Assembly (NCBI RefSeq): GCF_000767165.1
Contig: NZ_AXCZ01000001.1
Span: forward strand, 1-64,000
Length of the DNA: 64,000 bases
DNA from: Cellulomonas bogoriensis 69B4 = DSM 16987
GTDB taxonomy: Bacteria > Actinomycetota > Actinomycetes > Actinomycetales > Cellulomonadaceae
Direction: 5' to 3'
Below, in pieces: positions 11,392 to 20,758 of this stretch (its first letter is position 1; each line of letters starts with the position of its first letter). Position numbers and translations under genes: made by a program. A model generated the notes under the pieces. The model searched no databases. It had not been told where the DNA came from and saw only the letters and a list, made by a program, of their open reading frames with translations.

Positions 11392-13257
11392 TCACTCGAC
11401 CGTGACGGACTTCGCCAGGTTGCGGGGCTGGTCCACGTCCAGGCCACGAGCCGTGGCCAGCTCGCACGCGAAGATCTGCAGCGGGACCACCGACACCAGG
11501 GGTGCGAGCAGCACCGGGGTCTGCGGGACGCGGAACACCTCGTCCGCGAACGGCAGCACGTCGTCGTCGCCCTCCTCCGCGATGACCAGGGTGCGTGCGC
11601 CCCGCGCGCGGATCTCCTGGATGTTGGAGATCACCTTGCTGTGCAGGGAGTCCCGGCCACGCGGGCTCGGCACGATGATGAAGACGGGCTGGCCAGGCTC
11701 GATCAGGGCGATCGGACCGTGCTTGAGCTCACCGGCCGCGAAGCCCTCGGCGTGGATGTACGCCAGCTCCTTGAGCTTGAGGGCACCCTCCATCGCCACC
11801 GGGTACCCCACGTGCCGACCCAGGAACAACACGGAGGACGTGTCGGCCATCCAACCGGCGATCTCGCGGACGCGTCCGGCGCCGTCGATGACCCGCTGGA
11901 TCTTCTCCGGGATGCCGCGGAGGTCGTCCAGGACGTCGGTGATCTCGTCGGTGAACTTGGTGCCGCGCAGCTGGGCCAGGTACAGGCCCAGCAGGTACGC
12001 GGCAGTGATCTGGGCGAGGAAAGCCTTGGTGGACGCGACCGCGATCTCCGGGCCTGCGTGCGTGTACAGCACCGCGTCGGCCTCACGGGGGATCGTGGAG
12101 CCGTGGGTGTTCACTATCGCCAGGACGGTCGCGCCCTGCTCCTTCGCGTGACGCACCGCCATCAGGGTGTCCATCGTCTCACCCGACTGGGACACCGCGA
12201 CCACCAGCGTGCGAGCGTCCACGATCGGGTCCCGGTAGCGGAACTCGTGCGCGAGCTCGACCTCCACCGGGATGCGGCACCAGTGCTCGATCGCGTACCG
12301 GGCGACCTGGCCGGCGTACGCAGCCGTCCCGCACGCCACCACGATGATCTTGTCGACCTGACGCAGCACGGCCTCGTCCACGTGCACCTCGTCGAGCCGC
12401 AACCGGCCGGCGTCATCCGTACGGCCCAGGAGCGTGTCCGCCACGGCCTTGGGCTGGTCGTGGATCTCCTTGTCCATGAACGTCGCGAAGCCGCCCTTCT
12501 CGGCGGCGGCCGCGTCCCAGGTCACCGTGTACCGCTTGGCCTCGACCGGGTTGCCGGCGAAGTCCACCACGTCCACCGACGTCGGGGTGATCGTCACGAC
12601 CTGGTCCTGGCCGAGCTCCATGGCCTCCTTGGTGTGGGCGATGAACGCGGCGACGTCCGACCCCAGGAAGTTCTCGCCCTCACCCAGCCCCACGACCAGG
12701 GGCGAGTCGTGGCGTGCCCCGACCACGGTGCGCGGGGAGTCCGCGTGCACGGCGAGGATCGTGAACGTGCCGCGCAGACGCAGCGCGACGGTCCGCACCG
12801 CGTCGGTGAGGTCCTTGCCGTCGTCGTAGGCCCGTGAGACGAGGTGGGCCACGACCTCCGTGTCGGTCTCGGAGGTGAGGGCGACCCCCGCCCCCACGAG
12901 CTCCTCACGCAGGCTCGCGAAGTTCTCCACGATCCCGTTGTGGATGACCGCCAGCGCGCCGTCCTCGCTCAGGTGCGGGTGGGCGTTGACGTCGTTCGGG
13001 GCCCCGTGGGTCGCCCACCGGGTGTGCCCGATGGATGCCGTGCCCGCCGGCAGCGGGTCGGCCTCGAGCAGCGCCGCGAGGTTCTTGAGCTTCCCGGCCT
13101 TCTTGGCCGTGGCCAGGCCGTCACCGTTGCCGGTGATCACCGCCACGCCCGCCGAGTCGTACCCCCGGTACTCCAGACGAGCCAGCCCACCCATCGCGAC
13201 CTCGAGCGGTCGGCCCCCGGCCGGCCGGTCACCGACGTACCCCACGATTCCACACAT
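11392..13257 (-). CDS. glmS: Glutamine--fructose-6-phosphate aminotransferase (isomerizing)
   Basis: 621 aa. It begins [14 protein letters not shown], with the N-terminal nucleophile Cys2 exposed after Met removal, then a class II glutaminase domain (about 1-240). Two SIS sugar-isomerase domains follow; [11 protein letters not shown] and [12 protein letters not shown] mark the first. The C-terminus NLAKSVTVE is the conserved tail. It makes glucosamine-6-phosphate, the entry to peptidoglycan amino sugars, and works with glmM 2.5 kb away. There is no ribosome site; TAGAGT lies seven bases before the ATG, so it may be leaderless. Confidence 0.97.
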   Translation of the reverse strand: MCGIVGYVGDRPAGGRPLEVAMGGLARLEYRGYDSAGVAVITGNGDGLATAKKAGKLKNLAALLEADPLPAGTASIGHTRWATHGAPNDVNAHPHLSEDGALAVIHNGIVENFASLREELVGAGVALTSETDTEVVAHLVSRAYDDGKDLTDAVRTVALRLRGTFTILAVHADSPRTVVGARHDSPLVVGLGEGENFLGSDVAAFIAHTKEAMELGQDQVVTITPTSVDVVDFAGNPVEAKRYTVTWDAAAAEKGGFATFMDKEIHDQPKAVADTLLGRTDDAGRLRLDEVHVDEAVLRQVDKIIVVACGTAAYAGQVARYAIEHWCRIPVEVELAHEFRYRDPIVDARTLVVAVSQSGETMDTLMAVRHAKEQGATVLAIVNTHGSTIPREADAVLYTHAGPEIAVASTKAFLAQITAAYLLGLYLAQLRGTKFTDEITDVLDDLRGIPEKIQRVIDGAGRVREIAGWMADTSSVLFLGRHVGYPVAMEGALKLKELAYIHAEGFAAGELKHGPIALIEPGQPVFIIVPSPRGRDSLHSKVISNIQEIRARGARTLVIAEEGDDDVLPFADEVFRVPQTPVLLAPLVSVVPLQIFACELATARGLDVDQPRNLAKSVTVE

Positions 13258-13264
13258 GGCGCGT

Positions 13265-13270
13265 ACTCTA
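13265..13270 (-). promoter_or_regulatory. Candidate -10 for glmS (leaderless)
   Basis: On the minus strand TAGAGT is followed by seven bases and then the glmS ATG. The ATG has no purine-rich ribosome site. No clear -35 is seen. Confidence 0.4.
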
Positions 13271-13360
13271 GTGTCCCGCGCGACCGCGCCGCGCCCTCAC
13301 CACACCTGCCGCACGCCCCCGCTGTCGCCCACACCGCCCCGGCACCGGCAGACTGTGCCC

Positions 13361-14332
13361 GTGGCCCCCACCGACCTGGCTCCCGCGACGCCCTACGTCG
13401 ACCTCGACCGCGAGGCGTGGAGCCGGCTCTCGGCCTCCACGCCGCTCCCGCTGACGAGCACCGACGTGGCACGGCTGCGGGGGCTGGGCGACCCGATCGA
13501 CCTCGCCGAGGTCGACGCCGTCTACCGGCCCCTGTCCCGCCTGCTGAACCTCTACGTCACCGCCACCGGAGCCCTGCACGCGGCCTCCTCGACGTTCCTG
13601 CGGGAGGCGGCCGCCCGGACCCCGTACGTCATCGGGGTCGCCGGCTCGGTCGCCGTCGGCAAGTCCACGACGGCCCGGATCCTGCGCGAGCTGCTCGCCC
13701 GCTGGCCCGAGACCCCTCACGTCGAGCTGGTCACCACCGACGGGTTCCTGCGGCCCAACGCCGAGCTGGCCAGGCGGGGGATCATGGACCGCAAGGGCTT
13801 CCCCGAGTCCTACGACCGGCGCGCGCTCCTACGTTTCCTCGCCGCGGTCAAGGCGGGCAGGCCAGAGGTGCGGGCCCCGGTCTACTCGCACCTGACGTAC
13901 GACATCGTCCCCGGGGAGCACGTCGTGGTGCGCAGCCCCGACGTGCTCATCGTCGAAGGCCTCAACGTGCTCCAGCCCGCCCGTCCGCCAGGAGCAGGCG
14001 GCGACGGCGGCGGCGGCGGCACGAGCCTGGCCGTCAGCGACTTCTTCGACTTCTCCATCTACGTCGACGCCCGGACCGGGGACGTGCGCCAGTGGTACGT
14101 CGACCGGTTCCTGTCGTTGCGCAGCTCGGCGTTCGCCGACCCGGACTCCTACTTCCACCGGTACGCCTCGCTCGACGACCGTGCGGCCGTCGAGCGAGCC
14201 GAGCAGATCTGGGACTCGATCAACGCCCCCAACCTGGAGCAGAACATCCTGCCCACGCGCGGGCGGGCGACCCTGGTGCTGCGCAAGGGCCACGACCACG
14301 CCGTCGAACGCGTGCGGCTGCGCAAGCTCTGA
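13361..14332 (+). CDS. coaA: Type I pantothenate kinase
   Basis: 323 aa from GTG at 13361; a GTG six bases earlier is equally in frame. Walker [10 protein letters not shown] lies at residues 95-103. Other marks are [30 protein letters not shown] and the C-terminal [18 protein letters not shown]. It phosphorylates pantothenate in the first step of CoA synthesis, which feeds the AcpS reaction. A glycine-rich insertion ([10 protein letters not shown], near 13996-14025) breaks the region after LNVLQ. CAGACT sits six bases before the start, as in a leaderless promoter. It is divergent from glmS. Confidence 0.95.
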   Translation: MAPTDLAPATPYVDLDREAWSRLSASTPLPLTSTDVARLRGLGDPIDLAEVDAVYRPLSRLLNLYVTATGALHAASSTFLREAAARTPYVIGVAGSVAVGKSTTARILRELLARWPETPHVELVTTDGFLRPNAELARRGIMDRKGFPESYDRRALLRFLAAVKAGRPEVRAPVYSHLTYDIVPGEHVVVRSPDVLIVEGLNVLQPARPPGAGGDGGGGGTSLAVSDFFDFSIYVDARTGDVRQWYVDRFLSLRSSAFADPDSYFHRYASLDDRAAVERAEQIWDSINAPNLEQNILPTRGRATLVLRKGHDHAVERVRLRKL

Positions 14333-14344
14333 GGACCGGCGCCG

Positions 14345-15019
14345 TCAGGGCACCTGCTGGCGCTCGGGAACCGGGGCGCCCTGGTGCGGGACCTGTCCCC
14401 CCGCAACGGCACCCGCGGGCGCGGCCGCCCGGCGGCGCTCCAGCACCCGGCGCAGGACCGCGTCGACCACCAGCCCGATCGTGATGCCACCGGCCACACC
14501 GACGCCGACCGCGACCAGGGGATGCTCCTTCAACCACACGCCCGCTCCGACCCCGAGCAGGGTGGAGTAACCGGCCCAGGTCACCGCGGCGAGCCCGGCG
14601 AGTCCCACGAACCGACGTCGGGGGTAGGCGACCGTGCCTGCGGTGAGGTTGACCGCCACCCGGCCCACAGGGATGTAGCGGGCCCCGAGGATCAGCGCGG
14701 CCCCCCGCTGGGTCAGTGCCCGCTCGGCCCAGTCCAGGGTGCGCTGCGCCCTGCGCGAGGACATGACCCGGAGCCTGCGGACAGGGATGTGCCTGCCCGT
14801 CTGGTAGGCGATCTGATCACCTGTGAACGCGCCGAGGGCAGCCACGGCGACCAGGAGCCACAGGTTCGGCTCGCCGCCGGCCACCGAGAGCGCCGCCAGT
14901 GCGATGACCACCGACTCGCTGGGCACCGGCGGGAAGATCCCGTCGATCACGGCGAACGCGTACAGCGCGACGAACACCCACGGTGAACCCGCCAGGGTGA
15001 TGACCCACTCCTCGACCAC
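14345..15019 (-). CDS. DedA family membrane protein
   Basis: 224 aa. FAVIDGIFPPVPSESVVIALAAL near the N-terminus is the DedA hallmark, followed by GDQIAYQTGRH and ILGARYIPVGRVAVNLTAG (the G-x-R-P/Y-G region). There are about five hydrophobic segments. DedA proteins are polytopic membrane proteins, some of which act as phospholipid or undecaprenyl-phosphate flippases. A role in envelope lipid recycling would fit the glmM/glmS/def surroundings but is not shown here. The GTG start follows GAGGGG. The C-terminal tail is Ala/Pro-rich and probably disordered. Confidence 0.88.
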   Translation of the reverse strand: MVEEWVITLAGSPWVFVALYAFAVIDGIFPPVPSESVVIALAALSVAGGEPNLWLLVAVAALGAFTGDQIAYQTGRHIPVRRLRVMSSRRAQRTLDWAERALTQRGAALILGARYIPVGRVAVNLTAGTVAYPRRRFVGLAGLAAVTWAGYSTLLGVGAGVWLKEHPLVAVGVGVAGGITIGLVVDAVLRRVLERRRAAAPAGAVAGGQVPHQGAPVPERQQVP

Positions 15020-15159
15020 GACCCCTCAGCTCCCCGTCCGGACCCGTCGACCACGGCACCCTCGTCCGTGGTGGTCACGGTCCCAGGCCCTGGGCCCACG
15101 GTACGTCCCCGGACGCCCCGCAGGAATGGGGGAAGTCACCCACGTACCCCTGGGACCGG

Positions 15160-15795
15160 TCATGGAAGGGTGAAGCCGAGCTCCGTGGCGGCCCGGTGCG
15201 GTGTGGCGTCCGCCCACCGCAGGGCGTGCTCACCCGCGACGAGCGAGCGCATCTCGGCGAGGTCGACGTAGAGCCTGCCGTTGAGGTGGTCGGTCTCGTG
15301 CTGGACGATGCGCGCCGGCCACCCGTGCAGCACCTCCTCGGTGACCGCACCGACCTCGTCCTGGGCCGTCACGTGCACCGACCGCCACCTGGGTGTGACC
15401 GCCTGCCAGCCCGTCACGCTCAGACAGCCTTCGTAGAAGAAGGCACGCTCGTCCCCCACGGGCAGGTAACGCGGGTTGACCAGCGCGCGGAACGCCACGG
15501 GCGTCCGCTCCCGCGCCACCGCGACCTCCGGGTCCACGGGCCAGGCGTCCTCGACCACGGCGAGTGCCAGGCCGAGCCCGACCTGGGGTGCCGCCAGCCC
15601 CACGCCGGGCGCGGCGTGCATCGTCACGCGCATGGCCTCGATCAGGGCCCGGAGCTGGTCGTCGTCGAGCTGGCCGTCGTACGGGACGGCCGGGTGGCGC
15701 AGCACCGGGTCCCCGACCTGCACGATCGGCAACGGGCCCTCACGGTCCAGGAGCTCGGCGACCTGTGAGCGCAGAGCAGCCCGGGACGTCGTCAC
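15160..15795 (-). CDS. def: Peptide deformylase
   Basis: 211 aa. All three deformylase motifs are present: [10 protein letters not shown] (64-73), EGCLS (122-126, metal-ligand Cys124) and QHETDH (165-170, metal-ligand His166 and His170 with catalytic Glu167). It removes the formyl group from nascent N-terminal fMet, upstream of Map. The GTG start at 15793-15795 overlaps the glmM stop (GTGA), so expression is coupled to glmM. The N-terminal 20 residues are longer than in the shortest forms, as is common in actinobacteria. Confidence 0.95.
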   Translation of the reverse strand: MTTSRAALRSQVAELLDREGPLPIVQVGDPVLRHPAVPYDGQLDDDQLRALIEAMRVTMHAAPGVGLAAPQVGLGLALAVVEDAWPVDPEVAVARERTPVAFRALVNPRYLPVGDERAFFYEGCLSVTGWQAVTPRWRSVHVTAQDEVGAVTEEVLHGWPARIVQHETDHLNGRLYVDLAEMRSLVAGEHALRWADATPHRAATELGFTLP

Positions 15796-17141
15796 AGGGC
15801 GAGTCGGTCGCGCACGACCCCCGCGAGGTCGTCGGCGATGCGCTGGGCCTGGCCCTGCTCGGGTGCCTCGACCATGACCCGGACGACCGGCTCGGTGCCG
15901 GAGGGGCGCAGCAGGACCCGCCCGTGCCCCTTGAGGTCGGCCTCGACGGCCGCGACCGCGGCAAGGAGGCCCTCGTCGGTGCGGGCCCGCGCCCGGTCCA
16001 CCCCGCGGACGTTCACCAGGACCTGCGGCAGCCGGGTGATCGACGCCGCGAGCTCACGCAGGCTCCGGCCCGTCGCCGCGACCTGGGACGCCAGCTGCAA
16101 CGCCGTGAGGGTCCCGTCACCGGTCGTGGAGTGCTCGGCGAGGATGAGGTGCCCGGACTGCTCCCCGCCCAGGCTGAAGCCCTCGGCGCGCATCTTCTCC
16201 AGGACGTACCGGTCGCCGACCGCGGTCTGCACGGTCCGGATTCCCGCGGCGTCCATCGCCAGGCGCAGACCCAGGTTGCTCATGACGGTGGTGACGAGGG
16301 TGTCATGGGCCAGGTCCCCCCGGTCGCGCAGCGCCACGGCCAGGATCCCCATGATCTGGTCCCCGTCGACCAGCTCCCCGTGGGCGTCGACCGCCAGGCA
16401 GCGGTCGGCGTCCCCGTCGAGCGCGACACCGAGGTCGGCGTGCGCGGCGACCACGGAGGCCTGCAGCTGCTCCGGGTGCGTGGACCCGCACTGCTCGTTG
16501 ATGTTGCGCCCGTCGGGCGAGGCGTTGATGACCACGACGTCGGCGCCGGCGGCCCGCAGTGCCGCCGGGGCGACCTCGCTCGCGGCGCCGTTGGCGCAGT
16601 CGGCGACGATCCGCATGCCCTCGAGGCCCGCGGGGATGGTCGCCACCAGGTGATCCACGTACCGCTCGCCGGCTGCCCCGACGTCCTGGGTGATCCGCCC
16701 GACCGCCGTACCGACGGGACGGTCCCACTCCTCGCGCATGCGCTTCTCGATCGCGTCCTCGACCTCGTCGGGGAGCTTGCGCCCACCCTTGGCGAAGAAC
16801 TTGATCCCGTTGTCCGGCATGGGGTTGTGGGACGCGGACAGCATCACCCCGAGGTCCACACCGAGGGTGGCCGTGAGGTGCGCGACCCCGGGGGTGGGCA
16901 GCACACCCACGTCGACGACGTCGACGCCCGCGCTCGCCAGGCCCGCAGCCACGGCCGCGGACAGGAACTCACCGGAGGCCCGTGGGTCACGGCCGATGAC
17001 CGCGCGGGGCCGGTGCCCCTCGAACTCCCCCGCCGTGCCCAGCACGTGCGCGGCGGCGACGGACACGTCCAACGCCAGCTCCGCGGTCACGTCCTTGTTG
17101 GCCAGACCCCGCACACCGTCGGTACCGAACAAGCGCCCCAT
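15792..17141 (-). CDS. glmM: Phosphoglucosamine mutase
   Basis: 449 aa, normal length. It starts [12 protein letters not shown]. The phosphoserine loop is [12 protein letters not shown], with Ser104 the likely phosphorylated residue. A metal-binding DGDADR and a C-terminal [15 protein letters not shown] phosphate-binding loop follow. It interconverts glucosamine-6-phosphate and glucosamine-1-phosphate, downstream of GlmS in UDP-GlcNAc supply. It lies after rpsI on the same strand, separated from it by a strong terminator, and is coupled to def downstream. Confidence 0.97.
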   Translation of the reverse strand: MGRLFGTDGVRGLANKDVTAELALDVSVAAAHVLGTAGEFEGHRPRAVIGRDPRASGEFLSAAVAAGLASAGVDVVDVGVLPTPGVAHLTATLGVDLGVMLSASHNPMPDNGIKFFAKGGRKLPDEVEDAIEKRMREEWDRPVGTAVGRITQDVGAAGERYVDHLVATIPAGLEGMRIVADCANGAASEVAPAALRAAGADVVVINASPDGRNINEQCGSTHPEQLQASVVAAHADLGVALDGDADRCLAVDAHGELVDGDQIMGILAVALRDRGDLAHDTLVTTVMSNLGLRLAMDAAGIRTVQTAVGDRYVLEKMRAEGFSLGGEQSGHLILAEHSTTGDGTLTALQLASQVAATGRSLRELAASITRLPQVLVNVRGVDRARARTDEGLLAAVAAVEADLKGHGRVLLRPSGTEPVVRVMVEAPEQGQAQRIADDLAGVVRDRLAL

Positions 17142-17260
17142 GCCTCGACCTCCTCGTCACCACGACTGTCCCACACCGGCTCGGCGCGTGTGGTCACCAC
17201 GCCGGGCCCTGCACCGGTTCACCGTCAGCGCGTCCCGCCGTCCGCGGCGGACGCAGGACG

Positions 17261-17297
17261 ACCGACGGCCCCGATGGTGTCCATCGGGGCCGTCGGT
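17261..17297 (-). terminator. Strong hairpin terminator after rpsI
   Basis: A perfect 17-bp stem (17261-17277 with 17281-17297) closes a three-base loop directly after the rpsI stop. It separates the rplM-rpsI transcript from glmM. There is no U-tract, as is usual in high-GC actinobacteria. Confidence 0.85.
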
Positions 17298-17307
17298 CAG
17301 GACCAGG

Positions 17308-17796
17308 TCAGCGCTTGGAGTACTGAGGCGCCTTGCGGGCCTTCTTGAGGCCGGCCTTCTTGCGCTCCACCACGCGCGGGTCACGCGAGAGGAAGCCCGA
17401 GCGCTTCAGCGACGGCCGGTTGTGCTCGGCGTCGATCTCGTTGAGCGCACGGGCGATGCCCAGACGCAGGGCGCCGGCCTGACCGGACACCCCACCGCCG
17501 TGGATGCGCGCGATGACGTCGAAGCGGCCCTCGACGTCGACGAGCTTCAGCGGGCTGTTGACCAGCTGCTGGTGGACCTTGTTCGGGAAGTACTCCTCGA
17601 GCTCGCGCCCGTTGATCTTCCACTGCCCCGTGCCCGGCACCAGGCGCACCCGGGCCACCGCCTCCTTGCGGCGGCCCAGGGCCTGGCCGGGGGCGGTGAG
17701 GCTCTGGCCACGCCCGGTCGGGGCAGCGGTCTCGGAGGTGTAGCTCGTGGGCGTGTCGTCGCCCTCGACGTCGATCTCGGCGGTGGTGTCAGCCAC
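17308..17796 (-). CDS. rpsI: 30S ribosomal protein S9
   Basis: 162 aa. The C-terminal 130 residues ([17 protein letters not shown] through [26 protein letters not shown]) are typical S9, ending in the invariant SKR that contacts P-site tRNA. The N-terminal 30 residues ([20 protein letters not shown]) are an acidic, disordered extension, as in other actinobacteria. It is the second gene of the rplM-rpsI pair and is followed by a strong terminator. Confidence 0.97.
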   Translation of the reverse strand: MADTTAEIDVEGDDTPTSYTSETAAPTGRGQSLTAPGQALGRRKEAVARVRLVPGTGQWKINGRELEEYFPNKVHQQLVNSPLKLVDVEGRFDVIARIHGGGVSGQAGALRLGIARALNEIDAEHNRPSLKRSGFLSRDPRVVERKKAGLKKARKAPQYSKR

Positions 17797-17843
17797 GGGT
17801 AATGTCCTCGCGTCCTGTTCGGGTGGTGACAGCGGGCCGGGGC

Positions 17844-18287
17844 CTACTGAGCGACCTGGGTGATCTCGAAGGGCTGCGGCTTCTGCGCCGCGTGCGGGTG
17901 CTCAGACCCGGCGTAGACCTTGAGCTTGCCGATCTGGGCCCGCCCGAGGGAGGTCTTCGGCAGCATGCCGCGCACGGCCTTCTCCACGGCCCGCTCCGGC
18001 TTCTTGGCCAGCAGCTCGGAGTACGGCACCGCACGCAGGCCGCCCGGGTAGCCGGAGTGGCGGTACGCCAGCTTCTGCTCGCGCTTGTTGCCGGTCAGCG
18101 CGACCTTGTCCGCGTTGATGACGATGACGAAGTCACCAGCATCGACGTGGGGGGCGAAGGTCGCCTTGTGCTTGCCGCGCAGCAGCGTGGCGACCTGCGA
18201 GGCGAGCCGGCCCAGGACGACGTCGGTCGCGTCGATGACGTGCCAGGTCCGCTCGACGTCGCCGGGCTTCGGGGTGTACGTGCGCAC
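17844..18287 (-). CDS. rplM: 50S ribosomal protein L13
   Basis: 147 aa, full length. It begins [20 protein letters not shown] with a GTG start and contains [20 protein letters not shown] and the C-terminal [16 protein letters not shown]13 is an early assembly protein of the large subunit. It lies 47 bases upstream of rpsI and about 170 bases downstream of a good sigma-70-type promoter (18454-18483), so it is the promoter-proximal gene of the pair. Confidence 0.97.
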   Translation of the reverse strand: MRTYTPKPGDVERTWHVIDATDVVLGRLASQVATLLRGKHKATFAPHVDAGDFVIVINADKVALTGNKREQKLAYRHSGYPGGLRAVPYSELLAKKPERAVEKAVRGMLPKTSLGRAQIGKLKVYAGSEHPHAAQKPQPFEITQVAQ

Positions 18288-18582
18288 GGTCGTAGCCTTC
18301 GTTTCATGTAGCTGAATGTGGCACCAGGGCTCGGAACCGGCGGCGCAACGCGCTCGTCAGCACCCGTGGCTCTGATGAGGTCGGGCGTCGGCGCCGTCCA
18401 CCGGTCGCGGCGAGTGGGAGCACCCGACCTGCTGGGACGCACAACGACTATGCAGAGTACCTGGACGCACCCGCACGGGTCAAAACCGCGCCGAGGCCCC
18501 GTTGTGGATCGTCCCGGTCACACCCGGGGCCGTCGATAAGGTCGCGTCAACGTGCACGCCCACCAGCCCTGCAGGAGGCCCC
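18288..18582. other. Divergent intergenic region between rplM and the ESX-like locus
   Basis: 295 bases. It holds the rplM promoter (18454-18483, minus) and a leader of roughly 160 bases. On the plus side there is a clear ribosome site (AGGAGG at 18573-18578) but no convincing promoter hexamer pair. No small gene is evident. Confidence 0.5.
18454..18483 (-). promoter_or_regulatory. Sigma-70-type promoter of rplM-rpsI
   Basis: Reading on the minus strand: -35 TTGACC (18478-18483), an 18-base spacer, and -10 TACTCT (18454-18459). Both hexamers match the housekeeping consensus well. Confidence 0.75.
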
Positions 18583-19536
18583 ATGAGCAGGTTCCACGTC
18601 GAACCCGGCACGCTGGACCTTCTCGCCCAGCTGGCCCGACGTCAGGCCGACCACGTCGACGCGGTCACGGCCTACGTGGAGGGCGCCACCTGCCTCGACG
18701 GCACCGGGGGCCTGGTGATGCAGGTGCTCGGCAACCAGTACGACGAGGCCCGGACCACCCTGCTGCGGGGTCTGCGTGAGGCCCACCAGGTCTGCCGGGC
18801 GACCGAGCAGCGCGCCACCGAGTCCCGGGACGGCTACCGCGCGGCCGACAGGTTCGCGCACGACGCCGTCGTGGCCGCGGTGGGCGACACGCTCGGCGAG
18901 CCACCCGGCTGGACCGCGCCGGTCGACCCCGTCCTCGGACCGGCCCGTTCGGCCGGGGCGTTCGCCACGGGCGACGGGTCCGCCGGCGGCAATGGTGACG
19001 CACCGGTGTGGGGCGTCACCAAGGAGCTCGGAAACTCGGTCGTTCCCGAGGTCATGAGCCCGTCCGACCGCCTGTACCGCGCGCAGCACCCCGTGCACAG
19101 CCGCGTCGACGCGGTCGACGCCTGGACGCAGAAGTATCTCAGCCCCCGCGAGCACCTCCTCGGCCTCGCGGAGGACCGCGCCTGGGAGGCCCTCGACAAC
19201 CGCTTCGGCATCCCCCACGACACCTCCACGCTCCGGGAGCGCTTCACGACGATCCAGCAGGGCCGGTACCTGGAGGGCTACGAGGCCGGCTACTCGGCGC
19301 TCCGCGACGAGGGCGCGCACACCGCTCCCTCGCCCTGGGTCACCGACGGTGCCGGGGCGCAGATCTGGGAGGTCGCCCGGGACGTGGACCGCGTCGTCTC
19401 CGCCGGACGCGCCGTGACCGACGCGGTCGGCTCCGTGCAGGACGCCGGTGCGGCCCACGCCCGCGCCGAGGCCGTCGCGGACCAGGCACGCGGCCCGGCC
19501 AACACCCGCTCCAGCGATTGGGCCCAGAACCGATGA
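18583..19536 (+). CDS. Uncharacterised helical protein, first gene of an ESX-like cassette
   Basis: 317 aa from ATG 18583, with an ideal AGGAGG ribosome site. The frame stays open further upstream without support. The N-terminal 120 residues (FHVEPGTLDLLAQLARRQADHV onward) look like a helical bundle of the kind found in WXG100/PE-like T7SS substrates. A Gly/Ser/Asp-rich linker (about 120-150) follows, then a second helical region. There are no membrane segments, signal peptide or recognisable enzyme motif. Its stop overlaps the next gene (ATGA). The secreted-substrate role is inferred only from the neighbours. Confidence 0.6.
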   Translation: MSRFHVEPGTLDLLAQLARRQADHVDAVTAYVEGATCLDGTGGLVMQVLGNQYDEARTTLLRGLREAHQVCRATEQRATESRDGYRAADRFAHDAVVAAVGDTLGEPPGWTAPVDPVLGPARSAGAFATGDGSAGGNGDAPVWGVTKELGNSVVPEVMSPSDRLYRAQHPVHSRVDAVDAWTQKYLSPREHLLGLAEDRAWEALDNRFGIPHDTSTLRERFTTIQQGRYLEGYEAGYSALRDEGAHTAPSPWVTDGAGAQIWEVARDVDRVVSAGRAVTDAVGSVQDAGAAHARAEAVADQARGPANTRSSDWAQNR

Positions 19537-20303
19537 CCGTCACCGAAACCGTCGACCCCCGGACCGTCCTCGCCGCGCCCAGCGCGCCGCCGGTCGACAT
19601 GGTCCGCGAGCTGCAGTCGAGCGCCGGTTTGCTCCTGGGTGGTCTCGACTGGCTGCTGGTCGAGCTCACGGGCACGTCCGCCCTGGAGAACTTCGTCAAG
19701 CCGCTCGCCGGGGACTGGTCGCGACTCGCCGCCGGCGCCGAGGCCTGGTCCCGGACAGCTGTCGCCGTGGACGGGATCGCGACGAACCTCGGTGCCGCCG
19801 GCGACCAGGTCACCGGCACCTGGACCGGGCCCGGCGCCGAGGCGTTCAGCGCCCGCGCCCGCATGCTCGCCGAGGACTTCCACGAGTACGGCGACGGCTG
19901 CCGGGTGATGGCCGAGGTGACCGAGGCCCTGTTCGAGCTGTGCCAGGCCACCGCCGAGACGATCGCCTCGATCCTGGGCTTCATCGGCGACGCCCTCACC
20001 CGGATCGCGATCCAGGCAGCCATCCCCGTCGCCGGCTGGGTGACGGGCACCGTCGACGGCGCCGTCTCGAGCGGCATCCTCATCTTCCGGCTGCAGCGGG
20101 CCTACCAGGTCCTGCAGACGCTCCTGAGCGCGGTCGAGCGCTACCGGCACGTGATCACGACCGTGGTGCGGATCGCCGCCATCCTCGAACGCCTCGCCCG
20201 GCTCCTGAGCACCACGGCGAACATCGGCGCCGCGGGCGGTAACATCCGAACGGTCACCATGGCCGACGGCGCTGTCGCCCAGTCGTTCGGAGTCTCACCA
20301 TGA
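19533..20303 (+). CDS. WXG-motif protein, putative type VII (ESX) secretion substrate
   Basis: 256 aa from the ATG overlapping the previous stop. A WXG-type turn, TGTWTGPGAEAFSARARML, sits at about residues 90-108 between two long helices, as in WXG100 domains. The following region (ASILGFIGDALTRIAIQAAIPVAGWVTGTVDGAV) is strongly hydrophobic and Gly/Ala-rich and could insert in or associate with membranes. A final amphipathic helical part follows. No toxin catalytic motif is visible at the C-terminus. It is coupled on both sides (ATGA overlaps), so the three genes are one translational unit. Confidence 0.65.
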   Translation: MTVTETVDPRTVLAAPSAPPVDMVRELQSSAGLLLGGLDWLLVELTGTSALENFVKPLAGDWSRLAAGAEAWSRTAVAVDGIATNLGAAGDQVTGTWTGPGAEAFSARARMLAEDFHEYGDGCRVMAEVTEALFELCQATAETIASILGFIGDALTRIAIQAAIPVAGWVTGTVDGAVSSGILIFRLQRAYQVLQTLLSAVERYRHVITTVVRIAAILERLARLLSTTANIGAAGGNIRTVTMADGAVAQSFGVSP

Positions 20304-20734
20304 CCGCACGCGACCCGGAGATCGCCTCCCTGCTCGCCGACATCCGGTCCGCCACCGCCGACGCCCGGCGGGTGACGGCGGAGACCCAGCGGGACCGTCA
20401 GGCGTTCGCCCGCGAGCAGGCCGAGACCGACCGCGCCCGCGAGCGCGCCGCGCGCAACGGCGACCTGGGGCCCGACTGGCAGGTCGTGCAGCGGCGCATC
20501 GACTCCGGGCAGACGACCCTGGCGGCTGTGCTCGACGGTCGGGACGCCTCCCCCGAGGCCGCGGCCCTCATGGACCGGGCCGCGCACCGGTTGGTCGAGA
20601 CCAGCGTCCAGCTGCGCACCGACCCGAGTCGCAGCCACACCGAGCAGCTCGCCGAGCTCGAACGCACCGTCGAGCAGATGCGTGCCACGCTCGAGCGCCT
20701 CACGACCCGGCCCCGGCCCGACCAGACACCCTGA
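20300..20734 (+). CDS. Small coiled-coil protein of the ESX-like cassette
   Basis: 144 aa. It is highly charged and helical: residues 1-55 (ADIRSATADARRVTAETQRDRQ and on) and 105-140 (HTEQLAELERTVEQMRATLERL) are heptad-like coiled coils. There are no Cys, no membrane segment and no signal peptide. The ATG overlaps the stop of the WXG-motif gene (ATGA). Possible roles are a chaperone, structural partner or immunity-like protein for the upstream product; none can be shown. It ends 24 bases from the convergent membrane-protein gene. Confidence 0.6.
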   Translation: MTARDPEIASLLADIRSATADARRVTAETQRDRQAFAREQAETDRARERAARNGDLGPDWQVVQRRIDSGQTTLAAVLDGRDASPEAAALMDRAAHRLVETSVQLRTDPSRSHTEQLAELERTVEQMRATLERLTTRPRPDQTP

Positions 20735-20758
20735 GGCTGACGGTCGGGCGCGCCCGCC

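Noticed and set aside
13980-14030. Frameshift in coaA at the glycine-rich stretch.
   Set aside because: The frame continues cleanly through [10 protein letters not shown] into conserved pantothenate kinase sequence; it is an in-frame insertion.
19533-20303. Polymorphic toxin domain in the WXG-motif protein.
   Set aside because: The C-terminal part is short, hydrophobic then helical, with no nuclease, ADP-ribosyltransferase, deaminase or NADase motif.
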